Source: Pseudoalteromonas phenolica | Lineage (GTDB): Bacteria; Pseudomonadota; Gammaproteobacteria; Enterobacterales; Alteromonadaceae | Length of the DNA stretch: 64,000 nucleotides | NCBI RefSeq assembly: GCF_001444405.1 | Contig: NZ_CP013187.1 | Location: forward strand, 2,294,001 to 2,358,000 | Direction: 5' to 3' | Shown here: piece by piece, positions 53,067 to 61,217 of the stretch | How positions within the stretch are numbered: position 1 is the stretch's first letter | Layout: each line of letters starts with the position of its first letter | Made by a program: the position numbers and the translations under genes | The notes under the pieces: generated by a model | Seen by the model: the letters and a program-made list of their open reading frames with translations, nothing else | What the model was told of the DNA's origin: nothing | The model's database searches: none

Positions 53067-55496
53067 TTACAATGCCTGTATGGTATTTTCATCGACCTTG
53101 GCACTAAATTGCTCGATGAGTTGTAATACAATAGGATCTTGATTAATCGTTTCTATCGCTTGCTGATGCCTATGTGCATCTATTTTTTGTTGAATCAGAT
53201 ACGGTGAGTCTATCACCCCTTCTGCAAATTCAACGATAAGTTCAACCTCTGAGCCGTACATATCGTTCAACGCTGCTTGAAGCTTTTGTCTTAAAATAGC
53301 ACTGTCTAAATGACGCTGACTAATATCAACTTGAATGTTGGCTTGATTGTTCTCGTAGTGGTAAATCGAATGCAGTGCAAACTGACGCATACGACCACCC
53401 AGAGCCATTTTCTCAATCAACTTAGCCCAGTCATCTTGCTGATGGGCAAAACGAATTTCACTAATTGGGCTGGCAAACCCTTCAGGTACTGGCACAGCTT
53501 CTTCTTTAGGCGCTTCTTGCGCTTGCGAGGTTTGCGGTGCAATTTGCTCTAACAACTCAGGCGCCAGTTTGCTTTCGTCCGCTTTGTGTCTTTCGCTAAA
53601 TGGAACTGGTTTTTTCTTCGGTGTTACTGGCGCCACATTTGAGTCGGGCGCGTTTTGCGCCTCAGACTTTTTTGGCTCATCTCCTTGAGCTGATAATAAC
53701 TGCCCTGCCCCAGAGATGTTTCGGTTTTGCAAAATACGTGCAATGGCAGATTGTGCCTGCCCTTGTTGAGCTTGTAAGCGTGCAGAAGCTGACTCTGTAT
53801 TTTGAGAGCTAGCGTCTTGCTGCGCTTGTTGTGTAGCCTGAGGTTCATAAGCAGGCGTATAGCCTTGCTCTTGTGCATCTTGCATCACTTGCTCATATTG
53901 CGCGGCTAATTCTTGCTCTTGAGGCTCTGGCGCATATTCTTGATGCGCTGGTACTTGCGGATTTTGCTGAGCTTGCTGATTAAACGCATTGCTTTCAACA
54001 TTCAGTTGATTGTGTGGTTGCTCAATAAAATGCTCTTGTGAACTTTGTGCAACCGATTGAGTTAATTCTGAATGCTGATTAGTAACATTATGTTCTACCA
54101 CTGACTGTTGGCTAGATTCGGCCTGAATAGGTTCGGCCTGCTTAGGCTGAGCTTGAACAGGTTCGGCCTGCTTAGGCTGAGCTTGAACAGGTTCTGCCTC
54201 AATCTGAGGCGTTGCTGATTGTTCAGGTATCTCAGATGCAGCATAAGTGTGCTGAGTGGTATTCCCACCTGCTGACGCATTATTTTGCTTTAAGCGAGCG
54301 CGAATGTCTTGCAAACCTTGTCTTGGTGACGCTGTAGGTGCAGGCTGAGCTTGAACAGAGCTGTTTGATGCAGGATCAGCTTGCATATTAGACGTGGCAG
54401 AAGGTTGACTATCTGCATGCTCAAACGCAATTAAACGCAGCAACACCATTTCAAAGCCAAGTTTTTGCTCTGGTGCCCACTGAAGATCTTTTTTACCATT
54501 TAACAACAATTGATAAAACAGCTGTACTTGCTGCGGATTAATCTGTTCACTCAGCGTTGCAATATCAGATTCTGAAAATGCCGATATTTTTGCTGCTTGT
54601 GGCACCAATTGCGTGAGCTGGATAGCATGCAGAAGTGCAATTAAATCGTCTAATACGGCAAGATAATTACCATTTTTGACGGCAATTTGTGCAACTTCAT
54701 CCAACACTGCCGGTGCATCTTGGCAAAGTACTGAAGCCAAAATACTCACGGCATGACTAACATCCATCAGGCCAAGCATATCTTGAAGTGCAGCTAAAGT
54801 AAGCTGAGCATTAGTTTGTGCTATGGCTTGATCAGTTAAGCTTAACGCATCACGCATACTGCCATCAGCGGCTTTCGCCAGTGCCTTTACGGCAGGCTCT
54901 TCAAACTGAATTTTCTCTTGCGGCAGAATATGAGTCAGCTGAGATACAATTTGCGATTGCGACATCGCATTCAAATTAAACTGTAAGCAACGTGACAAAA
55001 TAGTAATCGGTAGTTTTTGCGGATCTGTCGTCGCTAATAAGAATTTTACATGCTCTGGCGGCTCTTCAAGTGTTTTTAAAAGCGCGTTAAAACTGTGCTT
55101 TGACAACATGTGTACTTCATCGATTAAGTACACTTTATAGCGACCGCGAGTCGGCGCATATTGAACGTTGTCGAGGATCTCTCGTGTATCTTCAACTTTC
55201 GTTCTGGAAGCAGCATCAATTTCTATTAAATCAATAAATTTACCCGCTTCTATATCTAAACAGCTTTGGCACTTGCCACAAGGATTTGAAGTGATCCCTT
55301 CATCACAGTTTAGGCTTTTTGCGAATATGCGGGCGATGGTGGTTTTACCAACGCCCCGAGTCCCAGTGAAAAGATAAGCGTGGTGCAACCTTTGCTCATT
55401 GAGGGCATTTACAAGCGCCTGTTTGACATGCTCTTGGCCGACAAGTTGGTGAAAGGTTTGCGGACGCCACTTCCGTGCTAGGACTTGATAACTCAT
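53067..55496 (-). CDS. dnaX: DNA polymerase III subunits tau and gamma
   Basis: The clamp-loader ATPase. The N-terminal region has Walker A GTRGVGKTT, a zinc module (CDEGITSNPCGKCQSC) and LIDEVHMLS. The 809-residue tau form is longer than E. coli's (643) because of a Q/A/P/E-rich linker of about 280 residues before the C-terminal polymerase/DnaB-binding part. A -1 frameshift signal at 53647-53686 would yield a gamma form of 611 residues. ATG 55496 gives MSYQVLARKWRP, the family start. Followed by ybaB; preceded by apt, whose stop is 1 base upstream. Confidence 0.95.
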   Translation of the reverse strand: MSYQVLARKWRPQTFHQLVGQEHVKQALVNALNEQRLHHAYLFTGTRGVGKTTIARIFAKSLNCDEGITSNPCGKCQSCLDIEAGKFIDLIEIDAASRTKVEDTREILDNVQYAPTRGRYKVYLIDEVHMLSKHSFNALLKTLEEPPEHVKFLLATTDPQKLPITILSRCLQFNLNAMSQSQIVSQLTHILPQEKIQFEEPAVKALAKAADGSMRDALSLTDQAIAQTNAQLTLAALQDMLGLMDVSHAVSILASVLCQDAPAVLDEVAQIAVKNGNYLAVLDDLIALLHAIQLTQLVPQAAKISAFSESDIATLSEQINPQQVQLFYQLLLNGKKDLQWAPEQKLGFEMVLLRLIAFEHADSQPSATSNMQADPASNSSVQAQPAPTASPRQGLQDIRARLKQNNASAGGNTTQHTYAASEIPEQSATPQIEAEPVQAQPKQAEPVQAQPKQAEPIQAESSQQSVVEHNVTNQHSELTQSVAQSSQEHFIEQPHNQLNVESNAFNQQAQQNPQVPAHQEYAPEPQEQELAAQYEQVMQDAQEQGYTPAYEPQATQQAQQDASSQNTESASARLQAQQGQAQSAIARILQNRNISGAGQLLSAQGDEPKKSEAQNAPDSNVAPVTPKKKPVPFSERHKADESKLAPELLEQIAPQTSQAQEAPKEEAVPVPEGFASPISEIRFAHQQDDWAKLIEKMALGGRMRQFALHSIYHYENNQANIQVDISQRHLDSAILRQKLQAALNDMYGSEVELIVEFAEGVIDSPYLIQQKIDAHRHQQAIETINQDPIVLQLIEQFSAKVDENTIQAL
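53647..53686 (-). promoter_or_regulatory. Programmed -1 frameshift signal in dnaX
   Basis: On the minus strand: AAGGAG (SD-like, 53681-53686), a 7-nt spacer, slippery A AAA AAG (53673-53667) in phase CCA AAA AAG, then a hairpin GGCGC-AAAAC-GCGCC (53661-53647). Slipping gives AAA AAA GTC and a TGA stop. This matches the layout of the E. coli dnaX signal. Confidence 0.85.
54130..54189. repeat. 30-bp tandem repeat in the dnaX linker
   Basis: Two copies of a 30-bp unit plus a partial one, encoding EPVQAQPKQA twice and a third, altered EPIQAESSQQ. The repeat lies in the flexible linker, where length change should be tolerated. Confidence 0.75.
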
Positions 55497-55497
55497 A

Positions 55498-56043
55498 TTA
55501 TTCGCCTTCGAACTCAACTAACTTAAGAATATTAATACCTAAGTCTGCAACACGTTGCTCACCGCCTAGTTCCGGTAGCGATACAACAAAAGCTGCGTCT
55601 GTTGCATTACCACCAAGCTTCTGCACAAGCTTAGCTGTTGCTTCAATGGTGCCACCTGTTGCAAGTAAATCGTCAACTAACAATACTTTGTCGCCTTCAA
55701 CAATTGCATCAGTATGCAGTTCTAATACATCTTCTCCATACTCTAGTTGGTAAGATTGACTGATCACCTCACGAGGTAACTTGCCCGGCTTGCGCACTGG
55801 AATAAAAGGAATACCTAGTGCATAAGATAAAGGTGCACCAAAAATAAAACCGCGCGACTCTGTACCAATGATTTTAGTGAAGCCCTGATCTTTGTATGCC
55901 GCAATGAATGCATCAATCGTTTCTTTAAACGCTTTAGGATCAGCAAGTAAAGTGGTTACGTCACGGAACATAATACCTTCTTTAGGGTAGTTAGGTACCG
56001 TAGCGATACTGTCTTTGATCAGCGTGAGATTAGCTTGTGTCAT
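55498..56043 (-). CDS. apt: Adenine phosphoribosyltransferase
   Basis: Converts adenine and PRPP to AMP in purine salvage. 181 residues, with FRDVTTLLADPKAF, TESRGFIFGAPLSYALG and the PRPP loop VLLVDDLLATGGTIEA. The ATG at 56043 gives the usual length; an in-frame start 24 codons upstream is unlikely. Stop and dnaX start are 1 base apart, so apt-dnaX-ybaB form one operon. Confidence 0.96.
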   Translation of the reverse strand: MTQANLTLIKDSIATVPNYPKEGIMFRDVTTLLADPKAFKETIDAFIAAYKDQGFTKIIGTESRGFIFGAPLSYALGIPFIPVRKPGKLPREVISQSYQLEYGEDVLELHTDAIVEGDKVLLVDDLLATGGTIEATAKLVQKLGGNATDAAFVVSLPELGGEQRVADLGINILKLVEFEGE

Positions 56044-56154
56044 AATGAAGCTTTCTATTTTGTAAAGAAAGTGATTATAACAAGAATGAGAAAAGTTGAA
56101 ACTTTGAGAAATCACAAAGCCATGTTTTTAGCTTGTTTGCGCAATAAAACGGCA

Positions 56155-56177
56155 AAAGGCTACATAAAGTAGCCTTT
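56155..56177 (-). terminator. Rho-independent terminator after the 40-residue gene
   Basis: Stem AAAGGCTAC/GTAGCCTTT with a 5-nt loop and TTTT on the minus strand, between the small membrane-protein gene and apt. Confidence 0.75.
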
Positions 56178-56211
56178 AGTTAAGACAAAATGTCTTTATT
56201 TTCTTTGATGA

Positions 56212-56334
56212 TTAAGCTGTAAAAGCCGTCGCTAAACCAAGAATTGCATTTAGACAGCCAATACCTACAAAAACAGCCAAGAAAGCAATGAAGTATTTAG
56301 CATTAAACGGATCTTTAAAATCACCCTTTGACAT
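56212..56334 (-). CDS. 40-residue single-TM protein
   Basis: A short gene (too small for many annotation pipelines). MSKGDFKDPFNAKYF is followed by one hydrophobic helix (IAFLAVFVGIGCLNAILGLA) and ends TAFTA. AGGTG lies 5 nt before the ATG and a terminator follows. Small single-helix membrane proteins of this kind often regulate or assemble larger membrane complexes. Partner unknown. Confidence 0.65.
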   Translation of the reverse strand: MSKGDFKDPFNAKYFIAFLAVFVGIGCLNAILGLATAFTA

Positions 56335-56445
56335 AGTACACCTATAAATTTTTAAGCACGAAAAAACGGCGCTCATAATAGACGATCCGAGCTATGCGTT
56401 AAAGTGAGAACTGCAAAAATTCGCTAAGCTGGTTACATAAAAAGG

Positions 56446-57183
56446 TTATTTGGTGACTACAATGCCCAACTCTGCCAAAGCGTTTAATGTTTGAGTTGCA
56501 CCACCTAATAGCTGTTCCTCACTAAATTGTGGAATAATTTCATGCACTTTTGAAACAAGTTCTGGCAAGCCAATACCCGGGTTATCATCAAGTTGCCCTA
56601 ACAATATCGCTGTCATTGGGTTTGAAGCGATAAAACCCACTTCATCCTCTTCATCACGATATACAACGAAATAATGGGGTTGTTCACTGGGCTCAGTTGG
56701 TTGAAAGTCTTCACTTATTTGATGTACTGGGTATTGATAAGACAGGTTACGCGCGGTGTTTGATAGATATAAAGGCTGATTGTCTAAGTTTGTAAGCTGT
56801 TTTTGAATTTCATCTTCAAAACAAACTGACACATCCAATTCAACCCACTCATAATGTGCAAGCTCTAACATAAATATGGGGTCACTTTCTTGCATAACAT
56901 ATTCATGCTGTAGAAAAGCTAAAAACTCTGCACTGATGTCTAAAAAATACGGAGATGAGCAATCATGGTTAATGAAAAAGGTGCGAATAAGTGTATGCCA
57001 ATGTGGTTCACAATATAGGCTTTTAAGAACCGGAAAGGCTGAGCTCACAAACCCTTCAACGTTATTAAAAAACAGCTCTTTATAAACTGTCATTCTTTCT
57101 TCAGTTACATCATGAGGCTTTTCAACATTATCAGGATCACGAATATGAGCCATAAATGCATTTTGAACATCGATGAATGACAC
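56446..57183 (-). CDS. hvfC: HvfC/BufC-type (DUF2063) RiPP maturation partner
   Basis: A 245-residue DUF2063 protein, the partner of DUF692 (MNIO) enzymes in HvfABC/BufABC-type RiPP pathways. It contains YKELFFNNVEGFVSSAFPVLKSL and FLAFLQHEYVM plus the DUF2063 C-terminal domain (TAILLGQLDDNPG). It starts with GTG that overlaps the hvfB stop (TAGTG), with AGGGG upstream. It probably delivers the precursor peptide to the oxidase. Confidence 0.85.
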   Translation of the reverse strand: MSFIDVQNAFMAHIRDPDNVEKPHDVTEERMTVYKELFFNNVEGFVSSAFPVLKSLYCEPHWHTLIRTFFINHDCSSPYFLDISAEFLAFLQHEYVMQESDPIFMLELAHYEWVELDVSVCFEDEIQKQLTNLDNQPLYLSNTARNLSYQYPVHQISEDFQPTEPSEQPHYFVVYRDEEDEVGFIASNPMTAILLGQLDDNPGIGLPELVSKVHEIIPQFSEEQLLGGATQTLNALAELGIVVTK

Positions 57184-58025
57184 TAGGCAACCCCTTTACT
57201 TTTAGCTAAAAATTCTGATTGAAGTCGTTTAATTGTGTCTACTTCACTCAACACTTCTGTCATGCTCGGAATATTAAAGTCACGTTCGAGTAAAGTAGGA
57301 AATAAACCATGATACTCATAGGCTTTTGCGAGTAAATCCCAAACTGGGTCACAAACATTCGCACCATGTGTATCGACGAGAAGTGAAGTGCTTTCTTCAT
57401 AATGCCCTGCGACATGACCATACACAACACGTTCACTTGGCATAGCTTTTAAAAACTCAGCTGCATCGTAACCATGATTCACGCTGTTAACGTAAATATT
57501 GTTTACATCAAGTAGTAAGTCACAGTCAGCTTTCTTTAAAACTTCTAAAGTAAATTCTTGCTCTGACATTTCTTGACCTGGAGCTGCATAGTAAGAAACG
57601 TTTTCGACAGCGATACGCTGCTCTAAAATATCTTGTACTTGCTTTATTCGATCAGCAACGTGTTTAATTGCGTCTTCTGTAAATGGAATAGGCATTAGGT
57701 CATACATGTGGCCCGAGCCTGAGCAGTAGCTCAAGTGTTCACTATAGAGTTTTATATTGTGAGTTTTAAAAAAACTTTTTAAAGACTTCACAAATTCAGT
57801 ATCAAGCGGCTCAGGTGAACCTAATGAGAGCGATAAACCATGACAAATAAAAGTATGCTCATCTGTAAGTTGTTTAAACTGCTTACCAAATTTACCGCCC
57901 ATTTTAAGCCAATTTTCAGGCGCGACTTCTAGAAAGTCGACTTGATTAGGAGGAGACTCGATAAAGTCATCCAACATTTCACGCCTTAGACCTAATCCGA
58001 CCATGCCTATATTGCTAGCAAACAT
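57183..58025 (-). CDS. hvfB: HvfB-type MNIO (DUF692) oxidative RiPP maturase
   Basis: A multinuclear non-heme iron enzyme (MNIO) that modifies cysteines in the precursor. 280 residues, TIM-barrel type, with the expected metal-site blocks: GLGLRREM, EVAPENWL, CHGLSLSLG, YSEHLSY, VENVSYY, DVNNIYVN, HVAGH, DTHGANV and LLERDFNIP. In characterised relatives such enzymes convert EGKC cysteines into oxazolone and thioamide groups that bind copper. The gene follows hvfA after a hairpin and overlaps hvfC. Confidence 0.9.
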   Translation of the reverse strand: MFASNIGMVGLGLRREMLDDFIESPPNQVDFLEVAPENWLKMGGKFGKQFKQLTDEHTFICHGLSLSLGSPEPLDTEFVKSLKSFFKTHNIKLYSEHLSYCSGSGHMYDLMPIPFTEDAIKHVADRIKQVQDILEQRIAVENVSYYAAPGQEMSEQEFTLEVLKKADCDLLLDVNNIYVNSVNHGYDAAEFLKAMPSERVVYGHVAGHYEESTSLLVDTHGANVCDPVWDLLAKAYEYHGLFPTLLERDFNIPSMTEVLSEVDTIKRLQSEFLAKSKGVA

Positions 58026-58081
58026 ATTAATACCTTAAAGTTCATGGCTTTTATAAAATAAGAGGAAATTTTGCTAAGAAG

Positions 58082-58106
58082 TTTGAGGCAGATAACCTGC
58101 CTCAAA
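58082..58106 (-). promoter_or_regulatory. Hairpin between the precursor and maturase genes
   Basis: Perfect 10-bp stem TTTGAGGCAG/CTGCCTCAAA with a 5-nt loop, 16 bases after the hvfA stop. On the minus strand there is no long T-run. It fits partial termination or mRNA protection, giving more precursor than enzyme. Confidence 0.6.
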
Positions 58107-58121
58107 AAAGAACACTAAGAA

Positions 58122-58622
58122 TTAGTGAGCGCCACCACATTTACCTTCGCCACACTTACCTTCTTTTTTAGCTTTGCCGCCGCATTTACCTTCGCCGCAC
58201 TTGCCTTCTTTTTTAGCTTTGCCGCCACATTTACCTTCGCCGCACTTGCCTTCTTTTTTAGCCTTTCCGCCACATTTACCTTCGCCGCACTTGCCTTCTT
58301 TCTTAGCTTTGCCGCCACATTTGCCTTCGCCGCACTTGCCTTCTTTTTTAGCTTTGCCGCCACATTTACCTTCGCCGCACTTGCCTTCTTTTTTAGCTTT
58401 GCCGCCACATTTACCTTCGCCGCACTTGCCTTCTTTTTCGGCTTTGCCGCCACATTTGCCTTCGCCGCACTTGCCTTCAGATGCATCTAATTGATAACCA
58501 GAAGACATAGTGGTGAATGCAAATGGGTTAGCGTTCACTTCTGCTGAGGCAGTTAAACTCGCAGTACCAACAACGACAGCACCTAACGTAGCAGCGATTG
58601 ATTTAGTTTTTAAATTTTTCAT
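58122..58622 (-). CDS. hvfA: HvfA-type RiPP precursor with eight EGKCG repeat units
   Basis: A 166-residue exported precursor. Residues 1-28 are a signal peptide (SIAATLGAVVVGTASLTASA), followed by a 20-residue spacer. Residues 49-166 are eight units of EGKCGEGKCGGKAKK, the first reading KAEK and the last ending GGAH. All 16 cysteines sit in EGKCG motifs, the modification site of HvfA-family copper-binding RiPPs. AAAGGG precedes the ATG. hvfB and hvfC follow. An HvfD (DoxX) gene is not seen. Product chemistry here is inferred from the family. Confidence 0.92.
   Translation of the reverse strand: MKNLKTKSIAATLGAVVVGTASLTASAEVNANPFAFTTMSSGYQLDASEGKCGEGKCGGKAEKEGKCGEGKCGGKAKKEGKCGEGKCGGKAKKEGKCGEGKCGGKAKKEGKCGEGKCGGKAKKEGKCGEGKCGGKAKKEGKCGEGKCGGKAKKEGKCGEGKCGGAH
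58125..58478 (-). repeat. 45-bp tandem repeats within hvfA
   Basis: Eight nearly identical 45-bp units (the last truncated) corresponding to the peptide repeats. High identity at the DNA level suggests recent expansion or homogenisation, and repeat number may vary between strains. Confidence 0.9.
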
Positions 58623-58774
58623 ACTCGACCCTTTGGGATATTTCGTTCAATTCACTTAGTAGACCTTACGACAAAAAAGAATATTTCATTAAATCTAAAA
58701 AAATTCAATTTTAACTTAGCAACACCCTTCCTCTCGTTTAAAATAAGCGCCCTTTAAGTAGTATAGAGCAAGTT

Positions 58775-59761
58775 ATGAAACTTATTTTGGCACCAATGGA
58801 AGGCGTTGTAGATTTTAAAATGCGCCAGCTTTTAACCAATCTTGGTGGCTTTGATTTATGTGTAACTGAGTTTATACGTGTTGTTGATCTCACTTTTCCA
58901 AGAAGAGTGTTTATCAAAACTTGCCCTGAACTATTAAATAATGGCTTTACCGAGTCTGGCACCCCTGTCCGCATTCAGCTTCTTGGTCAAGTACCCCATG
59001 CGCTCGCTGCAAATGCGCGTAAAGCCGTCATGCTTGGTTCACATGGGATCGACCTTAACTTTGGCTGCCCTGCGAAAACCGTTAATAAAAGCAAAGGCGG
59101 TGCGGTTTTATTAAAAGAACCTGAACTAATGTACCAAATTATAAAGGCAGTTAGAGAGTCAGTTCCTGATGAACATGAGGTCAGTGCAAAGATACGCCTA
59201 GGCTTTGATGATGACAGTAATACTGCCGAAATTGTTGATGCTGTACAAAGTGCAGGTGCATCAAGCTTAGCTATTCATGCAAGAACAAAACGAGATGGCT
59301 ATAAGCCCCCTGCATATTGGGAGAAAATAAAGCCTCTTCTTGAACGAGTCACTATACCTATTGTCGCAAACGGTGAAATTTGGCAAGTTGAAGATGCTTA
59401 CCGTTGTCAAGAACGCAGTGGTTGTTCAGATTTAATGCTTGGTCGAGGCGCTTTGGCAACTCCTGACTTAGCTGCAAAGATTAAAGCTCACAGAAGTAAT
59501 AAATCTTACAAACCTTTATCTTGGGAAAATGTAATATTTCACATTTTACACTCATCAATGCATCAAGACCCTTCATTAAGTGAAAAATACTTTTCATCAA
59601 GAACTAAGCAATGGCTTGGCTACCTTAAACTGCAATATCCTCAAGCCAATGACCTATTCGATGAGATCAGAAAGATTAAAAGAAAAGACGAGGTTGTTTC
59701 TGTGCTAGAGAAATATGCAAAGTGTCCTAGCATTGATTCAAATCATAACGATTTAGCCTAG
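58775..59761 (+). CDS. dusC: tRNA-dihydrouridine(16) synthase
   Basis: A flavoenzyme reducing uridine 16 in tRNA. 328 residues, with APMEGVVDF, VTEFIRV, and the catalytic cysteine Cys98 in DLNFGCPAKTVNKSKGG, matching E. coli DusC numbering. HARTKRDGYKPPAYW and a C-terminal helical domain are present. It is divergent from hvfA and followed by a DksA/TraR-type gene after 34 bases. Confidence 0.93.
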   Translation: MKLILAPMEGVVDFKMRQLLTNLGGFDLCVTEFIRVVDLTFPRRVFIKTCPELLNNGFTESGTPVRIQLLGQVPHALAANARKAVMLGSHGIDLNFGCPAKTVNKSKGGAVLLKEPELMYQIIKAVRESVPDEHEVSAKIRLGFDDDSNTAEIVDAVQSAGASSLAIHARTKRDGYKPPAYWEKIKPLLERVTIPIVANGEIWQVEDAYRCQERSGCSDLMLGRGALATPDLAAKIKAHRSNKSYKPLSWENVIFHILHSSMHQDPSLSEKYFSSRTKQWLGYLKLQYPQANDLFDEIRKIKRKDEVVSVLEKYAKCPSIDSNHNDLA

Positions 59762-59795
59762 AAGTACCATAATGATTGTTCATAGGAGAGCGATC

Positions 59796-60164
59796 ATGAA
59801 TGCAAATCAAACTAAAGACTTTCAAAGCAAGCTAAAAATAGAATTAGACTCTGTTCGATGTGAGTTTTTAAATGAGCTTAAAGACGCACAACATGAGTTT
59901 ACTGGCGAACTGGCTTCAATGTTAGAAAACTCCACACCAGGAGAGTGGATTGACTTAGCAGCCACTAAAATTAACCCAAACCAATTCCCACGTTTTCAAC
60001 GTTTAATGGAATTAGAGGCTGCTTTATGCCAAATTGATATAGGTCAATTTGGTTACTGTTGTGATTGTGAGACCAAACTCGAACTTCATTACCTTGCAAA
60101 AGATCCTGCGCAACAACGTTGCCCTATTTGTGAAGAGAAAAAGCGGAAAAAAGTACATAACTGA
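59796..60164 (+). CDS. TraR/DksA-family zinc-finger protein
   Basis: A 122-residue protein. The N-terminal part is a helical coil (SKLKIELDSVRCEFLNELKDAQHEF). The C-terminal CxxC ... CxxC zinc finger (CCDCETK ... CPICEEKK) is preceded by IGQFGYC, all as in TraR/DksA proteins, which bind RNA polymerase's secondary channel and act with ppGpp in transcription. It is shorter than DksA (about 150). AGGAG before ATG 59796 picks that start; an upstream in-frame ATG is less likely. Confidence 0.82.
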   Translation: MNANQTKDFQSKLKIELDSVRCEFLNELKDAQHEFTGELASMLENSTPGEWIDLAATKINPNQFPRFQRLMELEAALCQIDIGQFGYCCDCETKLELHYLAKDPAQQRCPICEEKKRKKVHN

Positions 60165-60166
60165 TT

Positions 60167-60195
60167 AAAAAGGCCTTAGCATTAAAGGCCTTTTT
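60167..60195 (+). terminator. Rho-independent terminator after the DksA-like gene
   Basis: Stem AAAAAGGCC/GGCCTTTTT with an 11-nt loop that can pair further, 2 bases after the stop. Confidence 0.9.
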
Positions 60196-60210
60196 GTTAT
60201 CAATTTCGCT

Positions 60211-61179
60211 TTAAAAATAAACCCTAGCTAAAGATAAAACTGCTGCGGGTTTCATGACGATATATTCTAATAATTCCTTTGCTTGTTCTGGTTCCAATGA
60301 AATCTTTTGATTTAATACAACCATAGCCTGTTGCTCTGACCAAGCCTGATAATGAATTCCCAAATCAATCTCCGCTAATACTAGCATTAAATACTTATAT
60401 GATAGTAAGTCCTGTTTTTCACACTGGTCAAAAGTCGCATGAAGATTAACAAATTCGTGCTGCCAATTCATTCCATCCACAATCGAACAATACTTCTTAG
60501 CAATTTCAACTAAATCAAGTGATTTAAACCCATTATCTTGATAATCGAAATCACTCGTTAAATCTTGAATTTTGGCCAAAATGACCTGAGGGTTTTCTAC
60601 ACTGCCGATATAATGATTAACCTTACTTTGATACCACTCTTTACCATTTGGTAGTTGGTAAAGGCCTAAACGACTTCTTGGCTTGTATGTTTTAAGATAT
60701 TCAGTTAAATCACTTAATGACTTCTGGGCAGAATAAGTTTTCAATTTTTCTAATTCATACCTGTTATAAAGAATCTTACTTCGCTTAGCATCATCTAATC
60801 GAGTAAGCACTAATTCTTGCCACGCCTGTTTTTGTTCTTCATTGAGATTATTAGCAACATTGATGGATGCTGGCCAAGGCAAATATCGTTCTGGGTAGCG
60901 TTCTTGAATTATCAGATAATTTAATTCTTGAATTTGAAATTCAGTAAATAGCTTAACATCGGCTTCATTTAATGCTGTATGTCTTTGCTTTAAATAAGCT
61001 TCACTGAATGGTAATAGCTTTGATGCATCTTGCTGCGCATTAGCCAATAAAACAGCATTAATCTCTTTTAGCTGCGTTCGTACTTCTGTAAAAGAGTTTT
61101 GTCCTTTCTGCTCTGTGCATGCGGATAGCAGGAGCAAAATGAGGGATGAAATTAAAAAAGGTTTTTTACTCACTTTCAT
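60211..61179 (-). CDS. Hypothetical lipoprotein
   Basis: A 322-residue lipoprotein: signal MKVSKKPFLISSLILLLLSAC with lipobox LSAC, then helical sequence. The blocks LGLYQLPNGKEWYQSKVNHYIGS and the C-terminal EYIVMKPAAVLSLARVYF recall the DUF885 family, but no HExxH zinc site is present, so it is at most a distant or inactive relative. The ATG at 61179 is the first; a TTG lies upstream. It is separated from the TPR gene by a terminator. Confidence 0.6.
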   Translation of the reverse strand: MKVSKKPFLISSLILLLLSACTEQKGQNSFTEVRTQLKEINAVLLANAQQDASKLLPFSEAYLKQRHTALNEADVKLFTEFQIQELNYLIIQERYPERYLPWPASINVANNLNEEQKQAWQELVLTRLDDAKRSKILYNRYELEKLKTYSAQKSLSDLTEYLKTYKPRSRLGLYQLPNGKEWYQSKVNHYIGSVENPQVILAKIQDLTSDFDYQDNGFKSLDLVEIAKKYCSIVDGMNWQHEFVNLHATFDQCEKQDLLSYKYLMLVLAEIDLGIHYQAWSEQQAMVVLNQKISLEPEQAKELLEYIVMKPAAVLSLARVYF

Positions 61180-61191
61180 TTCCAACTATAA

Positions 61192-61215
61192 AAAAAGCCC
61201 CTTTCGGGGCTTTTT
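61192..61215 (-). terminator. Rho-independent terminator of the TonB2-type operon
   Basis: Stem AAAAAGCCCC/GGGGCTTTTT with a TTTC loop, 3 bases after the TPR gene's stop on the minus strand. Confidence 0.92.
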
Positions 61216-61217
61216 AT

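Noticed and set aside
54130..54189. Mobile or regulatory repeat in dnaX
   Set aside because: An in-frame linker repeat of two units, best explained by coding expansion.
58125..58478. CRISPR-like regular repeat
   Set aside because: The units are contiguous without unique spacers and keep a coding frame, so this is a coding tandem repeat.
58115..58494. Long open frames on the other frames of hvfA, including two on the plus strand of 121 and 106 codons
   Set aside because: They are produced by the 45-bp repeat, which lacks stops in several frames. Their products are low-complexity and have no start signals, while the hvfA frame has a signal peptide and known motif.
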